A stretch of DNA of 64,000 bases from positions 1 to 64,000 of the forward strand of contig JBCDAU010000026.1 in assembly GCA_039185015.1 (NCBI GenBank), written 5' to 3'. Position numbers and translations under genes: made by a program. A model generated the notes under the pieces. That model had not been told where the DNA came from. It did no database searches and saw only the letters and a list, made by a program, of their open reading frames with translations. This stretch comes from JBCBSZ01 sp039185015. Its GTDB lineage: Bacteria; Actinomycetota; Acidimicrobiia; Acidimicrobiales; Poriferisodalaceae. Positions 1-7,654 of this stretch are shown here, in pieces. The first letter of the stretch is position 1. Each line of letters opens with the position of its first letter.

Positions 1-193
1 ACAGCATGAGCCTGCACTGTTGCAAACACATCCGGACGGAGCGCTGCAGGGTGCGCAGCTGCAGACCTCCGACGGTAGACATTCGACGAACGGAGCACCC
101 CGTTGCGGACCTAGGTGTTCTATGGGGTAGACAACCGACTCATCCGACATGGTCGTAGTGGGAGCGATCGCTCGGGCCAGTCGCGATCCGATG
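1..193. other. No gene seen at left edge
   Basis: The first 193 bases hold no open frame with coding character. They lie beyond the 3' end of the minus-strand gene that follows. I see no tRNA, repeat or clear terminator here. Confidence 0.4.
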
Positions 194-1060
194 TCACTCG
201 AGGTCGCCATCAGCCAGGACTCTGCTCAGGGCGGCACGGAGGCGGGCGGCGCTCGACGAAGCACCTCGCGCCGCGACACCGGGGACTTGGTCGGCGAGCC
301 TTCGTCGCCCCGCCGCCTCGCTGATCCGGCGCACGCTCGACCACTCGACGATCCTGGCCTTGTAGACGGGTTCGTCGAGGAGCCGGACGATCTGCGGGCT
401 CGCCGCCTCGACCTCGAGCGCACCCGCCCCGATCGATGACTTGATTGCGGTCGCTTCTGCGTCTGTCGGCACCGCACCTTCGAGGAGTTCCATGACCCTT
501 CGTGGCGTGATGCGCGCATGTGTGATCAGTTCGTCAGCCGTCGCGACGACGCGGTACGAGCCGGTTTCCCACCACGACGCGGTTTCGAACGCTCGGAAGT
601 CGTCGATCACGTCGTCGACGACCTCCGCGCTGTCCGATCCTCGCACCCAAGACCCGTCGTGGACGGCGAGTGGGGCGTTTCCGACCTGCGCGTCGAGCAC
701 GAAGGACGGGATGTTGAAGGAGAGGTCGATGACGACCAGGAGCTCATCCCATCCGATGCCGAGCGCGCTTGCGTAGAGGCAGCGGTCGTCGTCTGGTTCG
801 GAGTCCACGAGCACCGGGCGAACTTCGACGCCTTCTGCTGTGGCACCCCCGATGATCCCGAGATGGCTGGTTCCCTCCCAGGAGAGGCGCCACAACTCAT
901 CGAGGCCCGGCATGCGGTCGGCTCGCTCCAGTAGCGGTGCGTAGTCGACGGATCCCACCGCCCGCAGCAGCGAAGCCGGCAAGGGTGCCTCGGCGTCGCC
1001 TCGCGATGCGAAGTCGCGGCGTGGCTCGTCGTTGTTGTCGTGGGTCGATGGCGTTGGCAT
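194..1060 (-). CDS. Hypothetical protein, possible partner of the sigma-like gene
   Basis: A 288-residue soluble protein with no signal peptide or membrane segment. I do not recognise the family. It is acidic in the first two thirds. The C-terminal third is Ala/Arg-rich and helical, with segments such as EAAGRRRLADQVPG, which may be a disordered or helical tail. Its ATG start lies 9 bases after the stop of the sigma-like gene on the same strand, so the two are probably co-transcribed. Function is unknown; a role tied to that regulator is inferred from position only. Confidence 0.7.
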   Translation of the reverse strand: MPTPSTHDNNDEPRRDFASRGDAEAPLPASLLRAVGSVDYAPLLERADRMPGLDELWRLSWEGTSHLGIIGGATAEGVEVRPVLVDSEPDDDRCLYASALGIGWDELLVVIDLSFNIPSFVLDAQVGNAPLAVHDGSWVRGSDSAEVVDDVIDDFRAFETASWWETGSYRVVATADELITHARITPRRVMELLEGAVPTDAEATAIKSSIGAGALEVEAASPQIVRLLDEPVYKARIVEWSSVRRISEAAGRRRLADQVPGVAARGASSSAARLRAALSRVLADGDLE

Positions 1061-1069
1061 AGGCCCTCC

Positions 1070-2029
1070 CTACGACGACGAACCGTCGGTTGTTGTCCCA
1101 CCGCTCGGGTCACCATCTTGGGCACAAGCGACGAGCTCACGCAGCATGGCACCGCGGTCGTGCCCGTTCCGCTCACAGTCCTCGAGGAGCCGGCGCAGCG
1201 CCTTGATCGCCCGGTCCGCGGTCGACTTCGGGATTCCGAGCGCGTCCTCGGCCTTCCGCGCAGTCATCTCACGGATCGCGCCGTCGGTATCGATCAGTGC
1301 GGCAAGGATACGTCGCTGCACTCCCGAGAGTTCTCCGTAGACGGCTGCTACCGCGTCCTCGCCGACCTCGGCACGGGCCACGGCCTCGCCGCCGGCGACC
1401 AGAGCGTCGTCGAGACTTATCTCGACGGGCACGGGCTGCATGACCTGGTCCAACCCGTTAAACAGCTGCTGCTTCGTCACGGGACCACCGGCGGCGTCGA
1501 GCAGCGCGAGGGTGAGGCGCTCGGTTTCACCCGGCGCCGCTGGGGGCGCGTCCCGCTTCTCCGACGACCACGATGCCGGTTGCGGCGGCGGTTCGGCGCG
1601 GAGCGCATCGACCAGCGGGGCAAGCGGGCCGTCGTAGGTGCCGCCGCTGTCACCTACGCGTCGGTAGGCCACGATCACGCCGCCGGACTGGATGGTCTCG
1701 ACTTCCTCTGAGTTGCGGAGCGCGTCGGCGTACGACCGCTGCCGCTTGCCTCGTGGTGTCTTCCGGAACTCGCTGACCTGGAAGTTCCTGACGGTCCGGT
1801 AGATGAGCGCCCCGTACCGGTCGTCGTCTGCTGCGACAGCGGCCGCCTTCTGGATCCGCTCCCTCACCTTCGGGTCAGCAAAGAACGCCTGAGCGAGCTC
1901 GTCGGCTTCGTCACGGTTGCGCGAGAGCACCTTGCGGGCGGCATCGCGAACCAGACGTGCTGTCGCTTCGCCAAGGTGACCGCTTCTCGCCTCGTCGAGG
2001 GGCGTGAGACCTGGTTGTGCTCGTGGCAT
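1070..2029 (-). CDS. Atypical sigma-70-like / helix-turn-helix regulator
   Basis: A 319-residue protein read from the ATG at 2029; an ATG at 2122 would add 31 residues. Residues about 25-100 are Arg-rich and helical (DEADELAQAFF, YRTVRNFQVSEFRK) and recall sigma region 2. The C-terminal segment from about residue 230 (LSGVQRRILAAL, then LGIPKSTADRAIKALRRLL) looks like a region-4-type helix-turn-helix. A 100-residue Pro/Ala-rich linker separates them, longer than in ordinary ECF sigma factors. It is transcribed divergently from the toxin-antitoxin operon at 2193 and leads the downstream unknown gene. The sigma assignment is an inference from pattern; it could also be a replication or phage-type DNA-binding protein. 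Confidence 0.5.
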   Translation of the reverse strand: MPRAQPGLTPLDEARSGHLGEATARLVRDAARKVLSRNRDEADELAQAFFADPKVRERIQKAAAVAADDDRYGALIYRTVRNFQVSEFRKTPRGKRQRSYADALRNSEEVETIQSGGVIVAYRRVGDSGGTYDGPLAPLVDALRAEPPPQPASWSSEKRDAPPAAPGETERLTLALLDAAGGPVTKQQLFNGLDQVMQPVPVEISLDDALVAGGEAVARAEVGEDAVAAVYGELSGVQRRILAALIDTDGAIREMTARKAEDALGIPKSTADRAIKALRRLLEDCERNGHDRGAMLRELVACAQDGDPSGGTTTDGSSS

Positions 2030-2192
2030 GTTCCACCCGACCGATGTCGCTTCGGACCATTGGGACTCCAGCACGCTGGCGGCAACGAGCTGACGTCTCC
2101 GAATCGCAGTGGAAGGTATCATGGTGTCTTGGTGTCTTGCAACCCTGCCACTCGCGGCGTAGACTCGAGTCAGGACGACAAGGAGCGCAACC

Positions 2193-2408
2193 GTGGAGAA
2201 GAAGGCCATGACGCTGCGCCTCCCAGCCGAGCAGGCGGAGGCACTCGAGAAGGTCGCTGAGGTCGACGGGGTGTCGGTGTCGGAGGCCATTCGCGACGCA
2301 ATCGAAGAGCACATCTCGTCGCGGGCGGCGGATCAGGAGTTCCGAGCTCGTCTCGCTGCGTCGATGGAGCGCAATCAGCGGATCCTCGACCGGTTGTCCC
2401 AGGCCTGA
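2193..2408 (+). CDS. Ribbon-helix-helix antitoxin
   Basis: A 71-residue protein. The GTG start at 2193 has AGGAG at 2181-2185 seven bases upstream; a later ATG lies at 2208. The N-terminal beta strand (MTLRLPAEQAEALEKVA) followed by GVSVSEAIRDAIEEHI is the typical ribbon-helix-helix fold of CopG/ParD-like DNA-binding antitoxins. The C-terminal helix would bind the toxin. The Doc-type toxin gene starts 7 bases after the stop. By analogy with known pairs it should repress its own operon and neutralise Doc; both are inferred. Confidence 0.85.
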   Translation: MEKKAMTLRLPAEQAEALEKVAEVDGVSVSEAIRDAIEEHISSRAADQEFRARLAASMERNQRILDRLSQA

Positions 2409-2415
2409 CCGGTCC

Positions 2416-2811
2416 GTGGACGTCCAGTACCTCGACCTCGGCGACCTACTGGTGATCGCGTCAAGCGTGCTCGCCGTCGAGGCCGAGGTACTGGCCAGGG
2501 CCTCGAACTTGGTCAGCGGCGACTCGGCGCTCAACGCGCCGGCCGCCTCCTTCGGAGGCCACGAGTTCTACCCGGGGCTCGAGACGAAGGTGGCCGTGCT
2601 CGGCTACCGGTTGGCGCGCAGCCACGCCTTGCCCGACGGCAACAAGCGCACCGCGCTGCTGGCCATGATCGAGTTCGCCGAACGCAACGGTCGAGCCTGG
2701 CGCGACCTCGACGAGGACGACACGGTTGAAACCATGATCGCTGTGGCGTCGGGGACCATGAGCGAGGATGCCTTCATCGGCTGGGTGAGCGAACGCCTGG
2801 TGCCCGAATGA
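2416..2811 (+). CDS. doc: Doc-family toxin (Fic fold)
   Basis: A 131-residue protein, the usual length for Doc. The diagnostic motif HALPDGNKRTALL at about residues 70-82 matches the Doc/Fic consensus HxxxDGNxR, with His, Asp, Asn, Lys and Arg all present. Doc toxins phosphorylate elongation factor EF-Tu and stop translation; that role is taken from the family. The GTG start follows the antitoxin stop by 7 bases. The gene overlaps the next one by 4 bases (ATGA), so the toxin-antitoxin pair is translationally coupled to two further genes, which is unusual for a plain addiction module. Confidence 0.92.
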   Translation: MDVQYLDLGDLLVIASSVLAVEAEVLARASNLVSGDSALNAPAASFGGHEFYPGLETKVAVLGYRLARSHALPDGNKRTALLAMIEFAERNGRAWRDLDEDDTVETMIAVASGTMSEDAFIGWVSERLVPE

Positions 2812-3761
2812 GACCGCGCCAGATGGTGATGCCGATCTTCGAACACGACGAAGCGCCCACCCCACTGATCTACCTGGCGTGTCGGCTCACGCACCTCACC
2901 CACGACCAGCGCCAACTCCTCGACAGCTGGTGCACCCACGTCGAGCAGGCCGTGGCCGAAGCATGCGCACAGAGCGAGTCGCCGTGGCCGATCTCGGTCC
3001 ACACACCATTCACGTGGTCGGCACCTTGGAGCGATCGACGACCCGAGAACCAGGTTCACGACGCGAACGCCACCACCGTGCAACGCTGCGCTGCGCTCAT
3101 CGTGTTAGCGATCGACGGAGGCGGTCTCGGCGTCGGGCAGGAACTCACCTGGGCCGCCGCGCTCCGGCTTCCGGTCCTCCTGCTCCACCCGGCCGAGACG
3201 ACGCCCAGCCGCCAGGCGCTCGGGACACCCGCCGACATCACCGTGGCCCCCTTCACCGACGCCGCTGGCCTGGCGGAGGCCGTGCGGGCCTTCCTGCGCA
3301 AGAACCGGCCCACGATCGAGGACTGGCGACGCCGACGAGGCAGCCTCGACACGGCGCTGCTTCCACTACGCGAACACCTCGCTGAGGCCTGGCATGCGCG
3401 CACCGAAACGGAACAAGACCGGATCGAAGCAGAGAGCCGCGTGCACCGCCGCAGGATCCAGCAGCTCATCGCTGGTGACCACGCACTCGCCGGCGCCTCC
3501 ATGAGCGAGGTGCTCAGTCTGGTCGGCGCGTTGGGCATCGATGCTGCGAACGTCTTGTCGAATCCAACCATGCCGGATCTGAGCGCCGGGCAACGAGCAG
3601 CTCTCGCTGCGGCGTCAGACGAGTACGAATGGGGCGGCGCGGACGCCCTGCAACTCGAGCGACGGGCCCGTCTCGAACTCGCCCGCGGCGGCACGAGGCG
3701 CCTCAGCCTGGCCAGTCCAGCCGACTGGGTCGCCTTCCGACGTCGACTCGAGGATTCATGA
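2808..3761 (+). CDS. Nucleoside 2-deoxyribosyltransferase-like protein
   Basis: A 317-residue cytosolic protein. Residues about 18-160 show the pattern of the nucleoside 2-deoxyribosyltransferase fold: an opening strand PLIYLACRLT, a central strand AALIVLAIDGGG, then GVGQELTWAAALRLPVLLL, equivalent to the family's GxGxE...A...PV segment with a conserved Glu. The C-terminal half (about 175-317) is helical and Arg/Glu-rich; residues near 225-260 could form a helix-turn-helix, but this is weak. It overlaps doc by 4 bases upstream and the metallopeptidase gene by 4 bases downstream. Such folds occur in nucleotide-metabolising and NAD-consuming effectors, so a defence or stress role is possible but unproven. 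Confidence 0.7.
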   Translation: MRPRQMVMPIFEHDEAPTPLIYLACRLTHLTHDQRQLLDSWCTHVEQAVAEACAQSESPWPISVHTPFTWSAPWSDRRPENQVHDANATTVQRCAALIVLAIDGGGLGVGQELTWAAALRLPVLLLHPAETTPSRQALGTPADITVAPFTDAAGLAEAVRAFLRKNRPTIEDWRRRRGSLDTALLPLREHLAEAWHARTETEQDRIEAESRVHRRRIQQLIAGDHALAGASMSEVLSLVGALGIDAANVLSNPTMPDLSAGQRAALAAASDEYEWGGADALQLERRARLELARGGTRRLSLASPADWVAFRRRLEDS

Positions 3762-4492
3762 CGCAGCTCGCCGACGAGCTAGCCGCCTGGCTCTTCGACC
3801 ACCTCGAGTTCGCCATAGATCCACCGACCGACGTCAACGAACTCGCCAGCCGGATGGGCGTCGACGCGATCATCACCCAGAAGATGTTCGAGGACGGCCG
3901 ACTCGAACAAGACGGGACGAGTGCGACGATCTACATCCGTGATGGGCTTACCGAGAATCGACGACGCTTCACGATCGCCCACGAGCTCGGACACCGCCTA
4001 CTCCTGCACCCACGCGCTCGAGCCGAACGTTTTCGCCGCCGCGTCGCCGGTGACGATGAGGAGCGCTTCTGCGATGACCTCGCCGCTGCGATCCTCCTGC
4101 CGCGGCCGTGGGTTCAACGCGAGTTCAGCGGCGCCCCTCGAAGCCTGAAGACGGTGCGGCGTCTCTCGGCCATGACATCGACATCGATGAGTGCCAGCCT
4201 CGTACGACTCGCTGAGGTCGTGAGGTGGCCGGAGTCACTGCTGCGGTTTCGATACGTCAACGACAAGTGGCGACTCGACGCCCCAGCCGCTGTTCCGGTC
4301 GAGATTCACGGCACGATCCGCACCCTGCCTGCCACCACCGACCTCCTTGTGCACGTCGGCTCGCAGACTCGCAGCGACACACGCAGCCGGTTGCCAATCA
4401 GCCTCTCCGGACATGCCATCGAAGTACCAGCCGAGCTGTCCGTGAACCGCTCGGTAGCAATGGCACTCGTCAACTTCCGAGGTCTCCGGTAG
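3758..4492 (+). CDS. ImmA/IrrE-family metallo-endopeptidase
   Basis: A 244-residue protein read from the ATG at 3758 in the ATGA overlap with the previous gene. The zinc-protease motif HELGHRLLLH at about residues 75-84, preceded by RRRFTIA and followed by EERFCDDLAAAILLP, is diagnostic of the ImmA/IrrE (COG2856) family. These proteases usually cleave a DNA-binding repressor encoded next door, releasing a stress or mobile-element response. Here the adjacent partner is the deoxyribosyltransferase-like protein rather than an evident XRE repressor. The C-terminal 80 residues carry a less conserved beta-rich region. It is the last gene of the operon that starts with the antitoxin. Confidence 0.88.
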   Translation: MTQLADELAAWLFDHLEFAIDPPTDVNELASRMGVDAIITQKMFEDGRLEQDGTSATIYIRDGLTENRRRFTIAHELGHRLLLHPRARAERFRRRVAGDDEERFCDDLAAAILLPRPWVQREFSGAPRSLKTVRRLSAMTSTSMSASLVRLAEVVRWPESLLRFRYVNDKWRLDAPAAVPVEIHGTIRTLPATTDLLVHVGSQTRSDTRSRLPISLSGHAIEVPAELSVNRSVAMALVNFRGLR

Positions 4493-4725
4493 GCACTCAG
4501 ATGGACAGCCACCAGTACTTCATTCGCGGAGCGCTGGGCCGGCAGGCGGACCTCGACTGGGTGCCAGCGGTCCGATCAACCCGAGGAGCAGTTGGAGTGA
4601 CGTTTGGCCCTTACTTCTCTCCCGGAAGGACGTTGCCCGGTAGTAGGGCCTGCTGTCGTGTGTCGGTCCGTCCTGAGTGATCGTCGGATGGTCGTTTGTG
4701 ACTCCCCCCAACTTCAGCGCGACGG

Positions 4726-5526
4726 TCATTCGAAGACGAACGAGACGATGTCGTTGATGCCGACGCTGGTGATGAGGTGGAGTTGGTCGTCGACGATGAG
4801 GGGGCGGGCCCCGATGCCGAGCGCGGTGAGGGTGCCGTGTTGGTCGACGATCCTGTCGAGTGGTTCACCCGGGCATGGGCCTTCGATGTCGAAGCGGGGG
4901 AAGCGGAGGCCGTCGCGGTCGGGCTCCCAGGTGCCGGCGAACCATCGGTCACAGCCCGAGGCGCCTTCGAAGGTGCCGTCGCTGTTGAATCTCAGTGACG
5001 CCTCAGCTGCGGCGGGCACGAGCTCCATGCTGTTGGAGGGTCGCCAGCTGATCAGTGACCAGTCACGATCGAAGATCGCATCGGGGACCTGACCGAGTGG
5101 CTCGTAGATGAGCTCGACGCCGTCACCGCTGGCGACCAGGCGGTCTTGTGCGTCGAGAGCGAGCCGGTCGACCCGGACGAGGGCGTCTTGTTGGTCTTGC
5201 CCGAACTTCTCTTCGACGGGGCCGCATCCGACCCCGGCGAAGACGGCGTCACGATCGACCTCGAGTCTCAGACCGTTCTCGGTCGGGGAGATCACCCCGA
5301 AGTAGGGCACGCATGGCGAGTGCGCGTGCGCCCGGCGCGCTGCGATCGAGAGCAGTCCACGACGCCCGTCAGGAACGACTAGCGGCTGACCGTCGGACTG
5401 CCCTTGGACGAGGCGCCACTCGCCCTCGACATCCGAGGAAGCGACGCGCTCGGAGCCCGAGTCGCCACTTGAGCAGCCCACTGCGACCGCCGCCCCGAGG
5501 AGCAGCAACACCACGGTCCTCTTCAC
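4726..5526 (-). CDS. META/HslJ-domain lipoprotein
   Basis: A 266-residue lipoprotein read from the GTG at 5526 (VKRTVVLLLL); an in-frame start at 5544 adds six residues. The signal peptide ends in the lipobox AVAVGCSS, with Cys near residue 18. The C-terminal 110 residues match a META (HslJ-like) domain: WSLISW, LRFNSDGTFEGASGCDRWFAGTW, then a late Cys (GPCPG). The middle part has conserved-looking cysteines (HSPCVPYFG, GVGCGP). It likely sits on the outer face of the membrane; HslJ-type proteins are linked to stress tolerance, but the biochemical role is unknown. It diverges from a decayed MarR gene. Confidence 0.8.
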   Translation of the reverse strand: MKRTVVLLLLGAAVAVGCSSGDSGSERVASSDVEGEWRLVQGQSDGQPLVVPDGRRGLLSIAARRAHAHSPCVPYFGVISPTENGLRLEVDRDAVFAGVGCGPVEEKFGQDQQDALVRVDRLALDAQDRLVASGDGVELIYEPLGQVPDAIFDRDWSLISWRPSNSMELVPAAAEASLRFNSDGTFEGASGCDRWFAGTWEPDRDGLRFPRFDIEGPCPGEPLDRIVDQHGTLTALGIGARPLIVDDQLHLITSVGINDIVSFVFE

Positions 5527-5595
5527 CCGGGCATTGTCCAACACCGCCGGGCCCTATCGACATCGGCCGCTCTCGCAGCAAGTGCCCCACAGACC

Positions 5596-5900
5596 ATGAG
5601 CGCGCTGGGGGATGAGCAGCTGACCGTTCCGCAGATCGCGGACCGGCTCAGCCGTCGACGCCAAACCGTGCAACACGCGGTCGACCACTTGCTCGCGCAG
5701 GATCTCGTCCAGCGAGTGACGAACCCTGGCAACCAACGCTCTGCCTACATTGAGACGACCGACGCTGGTAGGGCTGCGTTCTGGTCGGCGCTCCACAACC
5801 AGACCGAATGGCCAACACGCAATCGAGGCGGTTTGACATCGACGAGCTCGCCACGACTGCGCGGTTGTTGCGTCAACTCAACAACGAGATTGGCCAATAG
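5596..5900 (+). pseudogene. MarR-family regulator, truncated and frameshifted
   Basis: The segment from 5596 encodes a winged-helix core (LTVPQIADRLSRRRQTVQHAVDHLLAQ, then a wing ending AYIETTDAGRAAF), clearly MarR-like. After GAATGG at about 5805-5810 the frame fails; the matching C-terminal helix (ANTQSRRFDIDELATTARLL) continues in another frame to TAG at 5898. Restoring one G in the GG run rejoins the frames. The usual N-terminal helix has no start codon, though frame 1 stays open to about 5536. Either this is a decayed regulator of the neighbouring lipoprotein, or one base was lost in sequencing. Confidence 0.75.
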
Positions 5901-5999
5901 CGCGGTCACGGAGCTGAGACCGTCGGGGGCGAGTGAGCGGTACGCGTAGCGCAGGGAGGTCGCGTTGCCAGCAGTCCATCGCTGGAGCAACCTGCGGCG

Positions 6000-6433
6000 A
6001 TGCCGAGCGCTCAGGACGCCTTCCGTGATGCCGTGCGCGGTGTGCTCCGGCCCCGGATGAGGGCGCTTGGGCTCACGGGCTCAGGAACGACGTTCGCCTG
6101 TCCGAGCGAATCCCACTTCGCGATGATCGGCCTCCAGAAGTCGCAGTTGAGCAGCCGCCGGTCGGTCAAGTTCACGGCGAACGTCACGGTGGTTGGCAAG
6201 TCGTTTTGGGCGACGCTTCGGACCTCGAAGCCGTACCTCCCCGCAAGGCCAGCTCCAAACACCTACTACGGCCCAGACGTTTGGCAGAAGCGGATCGGGA
6301 AGCTGCTTCCCGGTGCCACTGACAGATGGTGGTGATCACGAACGAAGCTGACGCGACGGCAGCTCTCGAAGAGCTTGCGGCCGCAATCGAGGAGCAGGTC
6401 CTTCCGGAGATCCGGGCGAGTCTCGGCGAGTGA
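6000..6433 (+). pseudogene. DUF4304-like protein, frameshifted near C-terminus
   Basis: The ATG at 6000 opens a frame resembling DUF4304 proteins: AQDAFRDAVRGVLRPRMRALGL, then an IGLQKSQ strand and KFTANVTVV. It stops at 6335 just after DRWW. The family continues past this point, and the next frame carries a good continuation (VITNEADATAALEELAAAIEE) ending with TGA at 6431. Adding one G to the TGGTGG run at about 6327-6332 gives a single 144-residue protein. Function of the family is unknown. Like the MarR gene 200 bases upstream, it seems to have lost a single G. Confidence 0.65.
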
Positions 6434-6809
6434 CCACCAACGACCGAAGGCGCTGACCTCGTCGGACGTCCCACAAGGTCGGGAGGCACGCAGCCGGCGG
6501 AGGTTCAGGGTGGGGACCACATGAGCGACTGGCCTGGCGACCAGCGTTGTCAGGGGAGGTCCCCGAGCGCTTCGCCGGTCCCCAAGTCGAGGGAGCAAGG
6601 TGTTTGCGCACGTGCTGGGTTGGCGCCCGGTAGTCGCGTCGACGGAGCTCTGACTTGCGCTGGCTAGCTGAGCGCGGGCGATCCAAGACGGGCGAGCGTG
6701 GGGTCGACGAGTCCGGGCCACGGTGTGTCGGGAGTCGAGCTCGTTGAACGGAGTCCGATCGCTGTGTTCGACATCGACGATGTCGCTGGCGTGATGTCGC
6801 TGCGCGTGG
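6434..6809. other. Intergenic stretch, no supported gene
   Basis: I find no gene here. A plus-strand open stretch near 6730-6830 reads SPIAVFDIDDVAGVM, reminiscent of a HAD-type opening strand, but it has no family-like continuation and runs into the opposing gene. I see no hairpin strong enough to call a terminator. Confidence 0.35.
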
Positions 6810-7295
6810 CTATCGCGACGGACGCATCTCGCGGCCGATCGGATCGGTCTCGAGCACCGATTCGTGGAGTGCGCCGAGCCAACGGGGCGGCACGATGAGC
6901 TGGCCGTCGTCGACTTCGACAAGGGCCCAGTTCACGTAGTTGTTGCCGGGGAGAACGTCGGCGTCGCTCAAGACGTAGGTGAAGGTCGCCAGCATCTCGG
7001 CCTGTGTCGTTCGCACGAGTTCTGCGATGTCGCCCCTGGTCGCACCTGCAGCGAGTAGCGCTCGAATGGAGTGTGCGGTCCCTGCGAACGGCTCGTCGCT
7101 GTCCGGTGTGACCTCGTCAAGCACTCGATCGATCCAGGCAGTGTCGCCGTCTTCGTTGATCGTCGACCAGCAAGCCGTGAGGAAGAGGAACCGACCGAGT
7201 TGAGGGATGCCTTCCTGCATCTGTGAGCGCGCCCAGTCCTCCGGGTCGTCGGCACCGAACTGACGGAACACCTCCGAGAGTTGCGCTTCATCCAT
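6810..7295 (-). CDS. Hypothetical protein
   Basis: A 161-residue soluble, acidic protein, read from the ATG at 7295 (MDEAQLSEVFRQFGADDPEDWA). An in-frame upstream start at 7367 would add a Arg-rich stretch without coding character. It has no signal peptide or membrane segment. Acidic, hydrophobic segments such as QEGIPQLGRFLFLTACW and NNYVNWALVEVDDGQLIVPP suggest a compact alpha/beta fold. I do not recognise the family; the pattern recalls small SUKH/SMI1-like or immunity-type proteins only loosely. No co-directional neighbour lies close. Confidence 0.6.
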   Translation of the reverse strand: MDEAQLSEVFRQFGADDPEDWARSQMQEGIPQLGRFLFLTACWSTINEDGDTAWIDRVLDEVTPDSDEPFAGTAHSIRALLAAGATRGDIAELVRTTQAEMLATFTYVLSDADVLPGNNYVNWALVEVDDGQLIVPPRWLGALHESVLETDPIGREMRPSR

Positions 7296-7654
7296 CCGAT
7301 CACGGTAACGACGCTGTGTGCGGCGAGACCTTCCGTATCGAGGAGGGCCCCTCGCCCGGGGCACCAACGAACGGGATCGTTGGTCTCCGACGGCAGAGCG
7401 ATCGCGGGAGTCACCGCGGCCACAGCTGCGCCCGCTGTCGTCGCCTGTCGCTCCGGAGGCGTTTGGCGGCCCTGCGCTTGCCGAGCGTTTCGAAACCGCA
7501 GCTCGGGTGTCCTCGTGGCTCCATCTCCGCTGCCGCCGTGAACCGGCACTACCGGGCCGCCTGGCCGAGCCGTGTTCGCAGCGGCCGTCGCGACCCTCCT
7601 CGCGTGTGAGTACCTGAGGCTTGCCGCCGGGGGCTTCGGCGTAGCATCAGCGCC
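7296..7654. other. Intergenic stretch before ccmF
   Basis: No gene is supported between the hypothetical gene and ccmF, which are divergently transcribed. Long open frames on both strands here are compositionally driven. The stretch should contain the promoters of both neighbours, but I cannot point to boxes with confidence. Confidence 0.35.

Noticed and set aside
7380..7560. Possible decayed tRNA before ccmF (TTTCGAAACC and a GTGGCTCC end)
   Set aside because: No pairing acceptor stem or anticodon arm could be built.
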